The position numbers and the translations under genes are program-made. Positions 1 to 6,010 of a stretch of 8,376 nt of DNA are shown in pieces; position 1 is the first letter of the stretch, and each line of letters begins with the position of its first letter. Below the pieces are notes generated by a model, which worked only from the letters and a program-made list of their open reading frames with translations, had not been told where the DNA came from and searched no databases. Location of the stretch: NCBI GenBank assembly GCA_003535955.1, contig DPZM01000242.1, forward strand, positions 1 through 8,376, in the 5' to 3' direction. Origin of the DNA: Lachnospiraceae bacterium (GTDB lineage: Bacteria; Bacillota; Clostridia; Lachnospirales; Lachnospiraceae).

Positions 1-2
1 AT

Positions 3-1193
3 GCCCGTCTTGCCAAAGGGAAGAAACCTGAATATATCATTCCTTTTGCCAAGACCAAGGAGGACTGTAAGAAGGCCTACCTTAATGTTGTCGGGAAGGC
101 CCTCTTCCTTCCAAAGGAATACAGGAGTGATAACTGTATAGACAGCTTCCGCGGTATTTATATGCCGTATTGGACATATAATGTAAAACAGAAGGGACAG
201 ACAAAGCTAAGGGGCGAAACCTCACACAGACGGGGTGACTATATCATAACAGATATTTATACCCTGGCCGGAAAGATAGATGCGGAATATGATGGATTGT
301 CTTTTGATGCGTCCGCTTCCTTTGATGATTCAATGTCCGAGGCGCTGGCGCCCTATGATATTAAACAGATGGTACCCTTTGAAGCCTCGTATATGAGCGG
401 ATATTATGCCGACCTTGCCGATGTTGATGCCGATACATACAAATATCAGGCAGAAAAATACGCCTTTAATGCCTCCTTAAAAAGGATCAAGAATGAAACC
501 CGGGAGTTCAAAAAGTATACCATAACAACAAGCAATGAGGCACCCAATGCATCAAAAATGGCGGATTCCGCTGTTCCTACAAGCGCCGACAACGGGCATT
601 CAGCAATGTTTCCGGTATGGTTCTTATCCTACAGGAACGGTGACAGGGTGGCCTATGCGGCAGTAAACGGACAGACAGGTAAGGTTGTGGCAGATCTTCC
701 CATTGATGTAAAAAAATATCTGCTTTCATCCGGCATTTTTGCACTTGTGATCTTTGCCATACTTAACATGTTTCTGGTACTTACGCCTACCACAGCACTT
801 GTTATGTCGAGTATTCTTACGCTTATCGTCTTTGGTATCAATTATTTTCAAAGGGTTGATATAAGGAGGACCGTAACGGGTGAAGGAGATAAGGGGAAGG
901 AATTTCTTAAAGAACAGGGCAAAGGGAAAAAGAAGAAAGCGGAAAAAGTAGAAGAGGCCGAAACAGGCGTTTTTGAGACGGTCACCACCCTGCTTGGTGT
1001 GGTATCGGTTGCAATAGCGGTACTGTTAGTATTTTTCATACAGCCCGTAAGCGATATACCCTACTATGTGATGTGTATTGTCGAAGCGGTTTTCTTCGTG
1101 CTGAGCTTTAAGCATACCCTTAGCAATTACAATATAATGGCGACCAGAAGGCTTCCCCAGTTCGACAGGAAGGGAGGTGATGACCGTGCATAG
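3..1193 (+). CDS. Zinc-ribbon-family (TFIIB-type zinc ribbon) membrane protein, C-terminal part, 5' end outside window
   Basis: The reading frame is open to the left window edge, so the true start lies upstream; the internal ATG at 162 is not the start. The visible 396 residues open with KPEYIIPF (9-15 region), then GIYMPYW (to about 57), PVW (204-206) and VNGQTGK (221-227). I associate this motif series with clostridial proteins annotated as TFIIB-type zinc-ribbon-containing proteins. The CxxC zinc ribbons expected at the N-terminus would be outside the window. A soluble region (1-238) is followed by two membrane segments (about 241-260 and 264-282), a lysine-rich loop (293-318, including KKKK), and two more segments (about 326-346 and 353-369). 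The 3' end overlaps the TPM-domain gene, so the two are probably translated together. Family membership is fairly sure. The biochemical function is unknown. Confidence 0.8.
   Translation, partial: ARLAKGKKPEYIIPFAKTKEDCKKAYLNVVGKALFLPKEYRSDNCIDSFRGIYMPYWTYNVKQKGQTKLRGETSHRRGDYIITDIYTLAGKIDAEYDGLSFDASASFDDSMSEALAPYDIKQMVPFEASYMSGYYADLADVDADTYKYQAEKYAFNASLKRIKNETREFKKYTITTSNEAPNASKMADSAVPTSADNGHSAMFPVWFLSYRNGDRVAYAAVNGQTGKVVADLPIDVKKYLLSSGIFALVIFAILNMFLVLTPTTALVMSSILTLIVFGINYFQRVDIRRTVTGEGDKGKEFLKEQGKGKKKKAEKVEEAETGVFETVTTLLGVVSVAIAVLLVFFIQPVSDIPYYVMCIVEAVFFVLSFKHTLSNYNIMATRRLPQFDRKGGDDRA
1171..1188 (+). promoter_or_regulatory. Ribosome binding site fixing the start of the TPM gene
   Basis: GGAGGTGAT at 1173-1181 is a nine-base match to the 16S anti-Shine-Dalgarno sequence. 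Three in-frame starts lie here: GTG 1177, ATG 1180 and GTG 1186. The first two sit inside the ribosome site or only 2 nt from GGAGG. GTG 1186 has 8 nt spacing from GGAGG and is the best choice. The site lies inside the end of the upstream gene, which suggests translational coupling. Confidence 0.7.
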
Positions 1194-2016
1194 GAAGAAA
1201 AATCATCTTATTACGAGAATTCCGGTATGTATGGCCATCGCGGCACTTATCATACTAATGTTCTGTGGCGGTCCTGTTTATGCATCGCAGTCTTCATCAT
1301 TTGATGTTGAATATGAAGAGGACGGCTACATACTTGTGAGAAATGAGGCAACCGGATATGAGATACTGGTGGATGATGAGGCAGGGCTTCTTACTTATGA
1401 TGAGCAAAAGCAGCTGATCGAGGTAATGAAAGAGTGTACTGATTACGGTTTCATCTTTTTCGTGTCGACCGATGAAGATGATTTTCCAAGTGTCGATGAC
1501 TTTGCCCAGGATTATTACAGGTCGCTCGTCCCGGATGAAAACGGTGTAATGCTTCTTATAGACATGAATTTCAGAAAGATATGGATATATTCGGAGGGTG
1601 AGCTTCAGTATGTTGTGACAGGGTCCAAAGCCAATATCATAGCCGACAATATTTATACTTACGCTACGGAAGGCGATTATTATACGACGGCGAGAAAAGG
1701 ATTTGAGCAGATAGGGGCGGTCCTTTCGGGACGGAGAATTGCCCAGCCCATGAAATATATCTCCAATGTATGCCTTGCCATACTGTTATCGTTAATAATC
1801 AATTACTTTTTTGCCAGGCTCGTATCGCAGAAGGTTAAGCCAAACGATGCTCAGATAATGAATTCCATAATAAGCCGTTTTGACTTTTCCGACCCGACGG
1901 CAAGACATACAAATACAACAAAGACCTATTCACCCAGGAGCTCTTCTTCGGGTTCGGGAGGCAGTTCCGGTGGCGGTGGCGGCGGAGGCCACTCCTCGGG
2001 AGGCCACAGCTTTTAA
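1186..2016 (+). CDS. TPM-domain membrane protein with Gly/Ser-rich C-terminal tail
   Basis: This is a 276-aa protein if started at GTG 1186 (ATG 1180 gives two more residues). It has a basic N-terminus (HRKK), a hydrophobic segment at about 12-27 and a likely signal-peptidase site after VYA (33). The region at about 50-170 resembles a TPM domain (Pfam TPM_phosphatase). It contains an acidic stretch (STDEDDFPSVDDFAQDYY), then NGVMLLIDMNFRKIWIYSEG and a distal YYTTARKGFEQI helix. A single membrane helix at about 190-212 follows, and the protein ends in a low-complexity GGGGGGGHSSGGHSF-type tail, common in membrane TPM proteins. Positive charges after the helix suggest the TPM domain is outside and the tail is cytosolic. 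TPM domains have been linked to phosphatase activity and to membrane-complex assembly; the role here is unknown. It overlaps the zinc-ribbon gene by 8 nt, and truA follows closely. Confidence 0.85.
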   Translation: MHRKKNHLITRIPVCMAIAALIILMFCGGPVYASQSSSFDVEYEEDGYILVRNEATGYEILVDDEAGLLTYDEQKQLIEVMKECTDYGFIFFVSTDEDDFPSVDDFAQDYYRSLVPDENGVMLLIDMNFRKIWIYSEGELQYVVTGSKANIIADNIYTYATEGDYYTTARKGFEQIGAVLSGRRIAQPMKYISNVCLAILLSLIINYFFARLVSQKVKPNDAQIMNSIISRFDFSDPTARHTNTTKTYSPRSSSSGSGGSSGGGGGGGHSSGGHSF

Positions 2017-2026
2017 TATTGATATG

Positions 2027-2056
2027 AGGAGGGGCCCACGAAGTGGGATGGATATG
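2027..2056 (+). promoter_or_regulatory. truA translation start: Shine-Dalgarno followed by a 5-bp hairpin
   Basis: AGGAGGGG (2027-2034) is followed directly by CCCAC-GAA-GTGGG (2035-2047), a perfect 5-bp stem with a 3-nt loop. Candidate in-frame ATGs are at 2024, 2048 and 2054. From AGGAGG to ATG 2054 is 21 nt in linear sequence, too far, but only about 8 nt if the hairpin is folded out. This favours 2054, which also gives the N-terminus expected for TruA. That the hairpin folds in vivo is inferred. Confidence 0.5.
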
Positions 2057-2797
2057 AAAAAAAACTACAGATTTACAATATCCTATGACGGAACCCGCTA
2101 TCAGGGATGGGAACACCAGCCGACGACGGATATGACAATACAGGGAAAGCTTGAGGCTGTATTATCCAGGATGACAGAAAAGGATATTGAGGTCATAGGC
2201 GCAGGGCGGACCGATGCGGGAGTTCATGCAAGAGCCATGACGGCAAATGCTTTCCTTGATACGGGACTTAATGCAGAAGAAATAAGGGATTACATGAACA
2301 GATACCTGCCGGATGATATCAGCGTAAGGGAAGTAAAGGAAGCCTCCAATAGGTTTCATTCAAGGTATAATGCGGTAGGGAAGACCTACCGCTATACTTG
2401 TTTTACGGGTCCCGTCAAGCCGGTATTTGACAGAAAATATGTATATTATATAGAAGAAACACCGGATATTGATGTTATGGTTGAGGCGGCAGGATATCTT
2501 AAGGGCGAGCATGACTTTAAGAGCTTCTGCTCAAATCCCAGGATGAAAAAATCAACCGTAAGAAAGGTTGACAGGATAGACATAGTTAAGAAGGGAGCCT
2601 ATATCACTTTTACCTATCACGGTACCGGTTTCCTCCAGTATATGGTAAGGATCCTTACGGGCACTCTGCTTGAGGTAGGCTTAGGAAAGAGGACGCCCGA
2701 GAGCATGAAGGACCTGCTCCTTGCAAAGGACAGAAGGCTTGCGGGTGATACCGCTCCTGCCTGCGGTCTTACAATGGTAAAGGTTGACTATGACTGA
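2054..2797 (+). CDS. truA: tRNA pseudouridine(38-40) synthase TruA
   Basis: This 247-aa protein is a normal length for TruA, which isomerises uridines 38, 39 and/or 40 in the tRNA anticodon arm to pseudouridine in the cytoplasm. Visible motifs are YDGTRYQGW (11-19), TIQGKLE (28-34), GAGRTDAGVHA (49-59) with the catalytic Asp at 54, GKTYRY in the middle, GEHDFKSF (151-158) and GTGFLQYMVRILTGTLLEVG near the C-terminus. The open frame extends upstream to 1880, but that stretch overlaps the TPM gene and reads as a shadow. ATG 2048 would add only MD and ATG 2024 would add ten residues; 2054 is preferred from the hairpin-spaced ribosome site and family alignment. It lies 37 nt after the TPM stop and is probably in the same transcript. 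No terminator is visible after it. Confidence 0.96.
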   Translation: MKKNYRFTISYDGTRYQGWEHQPTTDMTIQGKLEAVLSRMTEKDIEVIGAGRTDAGVHARAMTANAFLDTGLNAEEIRDYMNRYLPDDISVREVKEASNRFHSRYNAVGKTYRYTCFTGPVKPVFDRKYVYYIEETPDIDVMVEAAGYLKGEHDFKSFCSNPRMKKSTVRKVDRIDIVKKGAYITFTYHGTGFLQYMVRILTGTLLEVGLGKRTPESMKDLLLAKDRRLAGDTAPACGLTMVKVDYD

Positions 2798-2820
2798 GCC
2801 TTTAATTATTCATTAATATC

Positions 2821-2849
2821 TTGCACAGGCATGACTATAAATGTATAAT
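2821..2849 (+). promoter_or_regulatory. Sigma-A type promoter for the CofE-like gene
   Basis: TTGCAC (2821-2826) and a perfect TATAAT (2844-2849) are separated by 17 nt, the optimal spacing. Transcription would start near 2856, giving a leader of about 47 nt with a T/G-rich tract (2851-2869) and no strong hairpin. No clear terminator separates this promoter from truA, so some read-through is expected. Confidence 0.75.
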
Positions 2850-2902
2850 TGTTTTTGTGGGGTTTTTTGGAAATCATATTCAGATCAGGAGAGGTATAAA
2901 GG

Positions 2903-4093
2903 ATGGAAAGATTAATCGGTACCGTGTCCCGTGGCATCAGGGGACCAATTATCCGTCAGGGAGACGATCTTGTTGATATAGCAGTCAGCTCGATAATGGA
3001 TGCTGCTGCCAGTGAGAATATAGAGATCAGGGACAGGGATATAATAGCCCTTACCGAATCGATAGTAGCCAGGGCACAGGGTAATTATGCAACTGTTGCG
3101 GATATTGCCGATGATGTCAGGAGTAAGACCGGAGGAGGAACTGTAGGAGTTATCTTCCCCATTCTTTCCCGTAACAGGTTTGCCATTTGCTTAAAGGGAA
3201 TAGCAATGGGATGCCGCAAGGTGGTGCTCATGCTTTCCTATCCTTCCGATGAAGTGGGTAATGCTCTTCTTACTTACGACCAGCTTGATGAAAAGGGTAT
3301 AAATCCCTACAGTGATGTACTTACCCTTGAGAAGTACAGGGAACTCTTCGGAGACAATAAGCATGAATTCACCGGTGTTGATTATGTTGATTATTATTCA
3401 AACATAGTCAGGGAAGCCGGTGCGGATATAGAGATCATATTTGCCAACCAGGCTCCGGCCATTCTTAAGTATACTGACTGTGTCATAACCTGTGATATAC
3501 ATTCGCGTGTAAGGAATAAGAGAATACTTAAGAATGCAGGTGCCGGGACGGTATTGGGACTTGATGATATACTGAATGCACCGGTCGGCGATTCCGGTTA
3601 CAATGAGAAATACGGACTGCTCGGTTCCAATAAATCAACCGAGGACAAGGTTAAGCTGTTCCCGAGAGACTGCCAGTCCCTTGTGGAAGACATACAGAAG
3701 GAGATGTTAAAGCTTACAGGCAAGCATGTTGAAGTCATGGTTTACGGTGACGGAGCCTTCAAGGATCCCAAGGGTAAGATATGGGAACTGGCCGATCCTG
3801 TGGTGTCACCGGCATTTACGGATGGGCTTGTAGGTACGCCCAACGAGCTTAAGCTTAAGTACCTTGCCGATAATGATTTCAAGCACTTAAGCGGTCAGGA
3901 ACTTAAGGATGCGATCAGCAAGTCCATAAAGGAGAAGGGTAAGAATCTTGTCGGCAACATGGCTTCCCAGGGAACGACGCCCAGACAGCTTACGGACCTT
4001 ATCGGATCCCTGTGTGACCTGACATCGGGATCGGGTGATAAGGGAACACCCTTTATTCTTATTCAGGGTTATTTCGATTCATTTATTGATTAA
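2903..4093 (+). CDS. CofE-like (coenzyme F420:L-glutamate ligase family) protein of unknown substrate
   Basis: This 396-aa soluble protein has no signal peptide. The N-terminal part (GPIIRQGDDLVDI at about 14-26, then IRDRDIIALTESIVARAQG) resembles the start of F420-0:gamma-glutamyl ligases, which add glutamate to F420-0 using GTP. The C-terminus (GTPFILIQGYFD) resembles the family's closing GIPAVVVRG-type strand. In between, YGDGAFKDPKG with Asp 283 could correspond to the metal-binding TDT-type loop. It is about 150 residues longer than archaeal CofE, with extra sequence at roughly 100-250 (including VDYVDYYSN and VITCDIHSR). Clostridia are not known to make F420, so the substrate is probably something else. 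ATG 2903 has AGGAGAGG at 2887-2894 with 8 nt spacing. It has its own promoter and is followed by a 36-aa membrane-protein gene. Confidence 0.75.
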   Translation: MERLIGTVSRGIRGPIIRQGDDLVDIAVSSIMDAAASENIEIRDRDIIALTESIVARAQGNYATVADIADDVRSKTGGGTVGVIFPILSRNRFAICLKGIAMGCRKVVLMLSYPSDEVGNALLTYDQLDEKGINPYSDVLTLEKYRELFGDNKHEFTGVDYVDYYSNIVREAGADIEIIFANQAPAILKYTDCVITCDIHSRVRNKRILKNAGAGTVLGLDDILNAPVGDSGYNEKYGLLGSNKSTEDKVKLFPRDCQSLVEDIQKEMLKLTGKHVEVMVYGDGAFKDPKGKIWELADPVVSPAFTDGLVGTPNELKLKYLADNDFKHLSGQELKDAISKSIKEKGKNLVGNMASQGTTPRQLTDLIGSLCDLTSGSGDKGTPFILIQGYFDSFID

Positions 4094-4123
4094 GTTATCT
4101 GAAGCATGATTTTTGGAATTAAA

Positions 4124-4137
4124 AAGGAGGGCGGCTT
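4124..4137 (+). promoter_or_regulatory. Strong ribosome binding site supporting a very small gene
   Basis: AAGGAGGG (4124-4131) lies 7 nt from GGAGG to the ATG at 4138. This near-ideal site in the gap after the CofE-like gene is the main reason for calling the short reading frame a real gene. Confidence 0.75.
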
Positions 4138-4248
4138 ATGATCTTATTTGTCGGTATTGTATTTATTGTTATTGTAACAGCAGTTGTAGTGGCAGCGGTA
4201 ACTTCAGTTATTTCGGCCGTTGCGGCAGAGGAAGATATTGAGGACTGA
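4138..4248 (+). CDS. Small single-helix membrane protein, 36 aa, unknown function
   Basis: ATG 4138 to TGA 4246-4248 encodes 36 residues. Positions 2-30 form one uninterrupted hydrophobic helix rich in Val (10), Ile and Ala, starting MILFVGIVFIVIV. The tail is acidic (EEDIED, 31-36). There is no Lys or Arg at all, so orientation cannot be predicted by the positive-inside rule. The frame has a near-perfect Shine-Dalgarno, an unbroken hydrophobic pattern and a location 44 nt after the CofE-like stop with no terminator between, so co-transcription is likely. Possible roles include a membrane anchor or regulator for a neighbouring protein, or a toxin-like peptide; none is shown by the sequence. 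I do not recognise a named family. Confidence 0.75.
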   Translation: MILFVGIVFIVIVTAVVVAAVTSVISAVAAEEDIED

Positions 4249-4255
4249 ACAGGTC

Positions 4256-4280
4256 TGTGTTTTGTGATGATCAAAGCACA
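4256..4280 (+). other. Hairpin after the small membrane-protein gene
   Basis: TGTGTTTTG (4256-4264) pairs with CAAAGCACA (4272-4280), giving nine pairs including one G-T, around a 7-nt loop. It begins 8 nt after the stop codon. It lacks a following T-tract, so it is not a standard intrinsic terminator. It could protect the 3' end of the CofE-like transcript. Confidence 0.4.
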
Positions 4281-4316
4281 ATATATGGTATAAAATATTA
4301 TGTATTTATAAATATC

Positions 4317-4346
4317 TTGTATATAAGTGCTATTATATGGTATGAT
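4317..4346 (+). promoter_or_regulatory. Probable promoter for aqpZ
   Basis: The A+T-rich gap before aqpZ holds TTGTAT (4317-4322), 18 nt, then TATGAT (4341-4346). An alternative within the same stretch is TGC-TATTAT (4328-4336), a good extended -10 that would not need a strong -35 box. Start sites would be near 4353 or 4343, just inside or just before the hairpin at 4349-4377. Sequence alone does not choose between the two. Confidence 0.5.
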
Positions 4347-4348
4347 TT

Positions 4349-4377
4349 TATCGGTGCAGGCTGTGCCTGCATCGATA
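4349..4377 (+). promoter_or_regulatory. 13-bp hairpin / inverted repeat in the aqpZ leader
   Basis: TATCGGTGCAGGC (4349-4361) and GCCTGCATCGATA (4365-4377) pair over 13 positions (one G-T) around a TGT loop. It lies immediately downstream of the predicted -10 box and about 10 nt before the aqpZ ribosome site (GGGAG at 4391-4395). It could be an operator for a regulator, a 5' mRNA stabilising hairpin, or a weak terminator of upstream transcripts, since only TCTTTAT follows it. Confidence 0.55.
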
Positions 4378-4403
4378 TCTTTATATAGAAGGGAGATTTT
4401 AGA

Positions 4404-5090
4404 ATGAAAAAGTACATAGCGGAGTTTATTGGTACCTTTGTCCTTGTTTTCATGGGATGCGGTACGGCAATGTTAGTGGGATGCGACAGCAGTTACGGCA
4501 GCGGATATATACTTACCGCACTTGCATTCGGTCTTGTGATCGTCGGAATGGCATATTGCATAGGTAATATCTCGGGATGTCATATAAATCCTGCCGTTTC
4601 TCTCGGAGTATTTATGTCGGGAGGTATAAGCGGAGCTGAATTCGGATGCTATGTTGTGGCTCAGTGTTTAGGGTCTGTTTTCGGGACGGCTCTTCTTGCA
4701 GCGATCTTTTCACTCGGCGGGATCACAGATATGACAGGCGGCTTTGGTTCCAACGGTCTTGCGGGAGTGAATGGTAATGCCTTTGCCGGTCTGATCGTTG
4801 AAATAGTACTTACATTCATTTTCGTACTTACAATACTGGGTGTAACTTCCAAGAAGGCTGATCATGGATCTTTTGGAGGACTTGTCATTGGTCTTACCCT
4901 TACACTTGTACATATTCTTGGTATCGGACTTACAGGAACCAGCGTTAATCCCGCCAGGAGTCTCGGCCCTGCTATTTTTGCCGGAAAGGAAGCGATATCA
5001 TGTATATGGGTATTTATAGTCGGACCTCTTGTGGGCGCTGCCCTGGCGGCCTTTGTATATAAGTTTCTTGAGAAGGATGATAAGGCCTGA
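4404..5090 (+). CDS. aqpZ: Aquaporin Z-type water channel
   Basis: This 228-aa integral membrane protein of the MIP family has the typical length and six membrane helices. Both pore signatures are intact: HINPAVS (NPA at 62-64) and SVNPARS (NPA at 182-184). The aromatic/arginine filter reads Phe 42, His 170, Thr 179 and Arg 185, equivalent to F43/H174/T183/R189 of E. coli AqpZ. This points to water selectivity; glycerol facilitators have Trp, Gly and Phe at the first three positions. The N-terminus MKKYIAEFIGTFVLVFMGCG is a standard AqpZ opening. GGGAG at 4391-4395 is 8 nt from the ATG. The stop codon lies one base before the next gene's ATG, so the two are coupled. The likely role is passive water movement across the cytoplasmic membrane under osmotic change. 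Confidence 0.94.
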   Translation: MKKYIAEFIGTFVLVFMGCGTAMLVGCDSSYGSGYILTALAFGLVIVGMAYCIGNISGCHINPAVSLGVFMSGGISGAEFGCYVVAQCLGSVFGTALLAAIFSLGGITDMTGGFGSNGLAGVNGNAFAGLIVEIVLTFIFVLTILGVTSKKADHGSFGGLVIGLTLTLVHILGIGLTGTSVNPARSLGPAIFAGKEAISCIWVFIVGPLVGAALAAFVYKFLEKDDKA

Positions 5091-5091
5091 A

Positions 5092-5907
5092 ATGACAGAG
5101 TTTAAATATGAAGTCCTCTTTCCGGGCGGCAGAAAAAGAGCACTGACTTTAAGCTACGATGACGGGATGATATATGACAGGCAGCTTGTCGATATGTTTG
5201 ACCGCTATAAACTTAAGGCGACATTTCATTTAAGCAGCGGTAAGCTGGGAAGCAAAGCCACGGGAGAAGATGAGTATATTAAAGAGGATGAGATTGAAGA
5301 TCTTTATGATGGCCATGAGATATCGAGCCACTTCGTGAATCACCCTCATCCGCTTCAGCTTAACAGATCAAGACTTATTAATGAAGTAATAGAAGACCGA
5401 AGGAAGCTGGAAGAATTATCAGGTACGATCATACGTGGGATGTCTTATCCTTACGGGGAGTTTTCAGATGATATAGTTTCTTCACTGGAAGCGGCCGGGA
5501 TTGAGTATTCAAGGACAGTAAACTCTACGGGGACGTTTTCTCTTCCGGGGGATTTCCTCAGGTGGAATCCCACATGCCATCATAATGATGCGGACAGATA
5601 TGTTGATCATTTTCTGAATCCTTTCGGGTATGAGGATCTTATGCTCTTTTATGTATGGGGTCACAGCTTCGAATTCCACAGGGAAGGAACCTGGGACAAG
5701 ATGGAGGACTTCTGCAAAAAGGTAAGCGGCCATGATGATATCTGGTATGCAACCAATATTGAAATAAAGGATTATATCACCGCCATAAGGGGACTTGTTA
5801 CAAACATAGAGGAGACTCTTCTCTACAATACGTCGGGAATTACCCTCTTCGTTGGAACAGGGGGAACGGTCAAAGAATTAGGACCGCTTGAAACTATAAG
5901 ATTATAG
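5092..5907 (+). CDS. Polysaccharide deacetylase (NodB-fold, CE4) family protein, probably cytosolic
   Basis: This 271-aa protein shows the CE4 motif set: LSYDDG (20-25, catalytic Asp 23 and metal Asp 24), HFVNHP (80-85, metal His 80 and His 84), RGMSYPYG (115-122) and YVWGHSFEF with His 191. Downstream DIWYATNIEIKDY and the end ETIRL match a clostridial/Paenibacillus subgroup annotated as polysaccharide deacetylase family. CE4 enzymes remove N- or O-acetyl groups from sugars using a divalent metal. There is no signal peptide or membrane helix, so it probably acts inside the cell on a small or precursor substrate rather than on finished peptidoglycan. ATG 5092 lies one base after the aqpZ stop with only a weak AAGG upstream, so translation likely depends on coupling. 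The frame open to 5029 only overlaps aqpZ and is not taken as coding. Confidence 0.88.
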   Translation: MTEFKYEVLFPGGRKRALTLSYDDGMIYDRQLVDMFDRYKLKATFHLSSGKLGSKATGEDEYIKEDEIEDLYDGHEISSHFVNHPHPLQLNRSRLINEVIEDRRKLEELSGTIIRGMSYPYGEFSDDIVSSLEAAGIEYSRTVNSTGTFSLPGDFLRWNPTCHHNDADRYVDHFLNPFGYEDLMLFYVWGHSFEFHREGTWDKMEDFCKKVSGHDDIWYATNIEIKDYITAIRGLVTNIEETLLYNTSGITLFVGTGGTVKELGPLETIRL

Positions 5908-5924
5908 AGGATACAGATATAAAC

Positions 5925-5971
5925 AGGGGACGATGCCTGCTTCCGGTAAAGGAAATGAGGAACCGTCCCTT
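5925..5971 (-). repeat. REP-like imperfect palindrome
   Basis: GGGACG (5927-5932) pairs perfectly with CGTCCC (5964-5969). Pairing continues inward with T5934-A5962 and CCT (5936-5938) to AGG (5958-5960), broken by mismatches at 5933/5963 and 5935/5961. An inner TTCC (5941-5944)/GGAA (5951-5954) stem caps it. The minus strand is more stable, since the 5933/5963 mismatch becomes a G-T pair, and reads GGGACGGTTCCT at its left end. From memory, GGGACGGTTC-type palindromes are dispersed in many anaerobe genomes, sometimes near Y1/RAYT transposases; I could not verify this. There is no T-tract immediately after it on the + strand, so it is a poor terminator. Confidence 0.5.
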
Positions 5972-5995
5972 GCTTTAAATTTTTTAAACAATTGC

Positions 5996-6010
5996 GGGAG
6001 AGAAAAAATG
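5996..6010 (+). promoter_or_regulatory. Ribosome binding site fixing the start of the NlpC/P60 gene
   Basis: GGGAG (5996-6000) lies 7 nt before ATG 6008. The frame is open from 5933, but 5933-6007 runs through the palindrome and encodes nothing like a signal peptide. From 6008 the protein begins MKRMNK plus a hydrophobic run, a proper export signal. Confidence 0.8.

Noticed and set aside
1..138. Short frame starting at the ATG at base 1
   Set aside because: It is out of frame with the zinc-ribbon gene, which is open through the same stretch and has family motifs there.
1880..2053. Upstream extension of the truA frame
   Set aside because: It overlaps the TPM coding sequence in another frame and encodes nothing TruA-like. 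TruA motifs begin just after 2054.
4256..4280. Hairpin as an intrinsic terminator of the CofE-like transcript
   Set aside because: The stem is followed by ATATATGG rather than a run of T, so termination is not supported; it is kept only as a hairpin.
4404..5090. Glycerol facilitator (GlpF) as the identity of the channel
   Set aside because: The filter residues Phe 42, His 170 and Thr 179 match water channels, and no glycerol kinase or other glp gene is nearby.
5029..5091. Upstream extension of the deacetylase frame into aqpZ
   Set aside because: It lies within the conserved end of aqpZ, and family proteins begin near the FKYEV region after ATG 5092.
5888..5923. Promoter for the NlpC/P60 gene (TTGAAA at 5888-5893 with TATAAA at 5918-5923)
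   Set aside because: The 24-nt spacing is too long, and no better pair of boxes was found in the gap.
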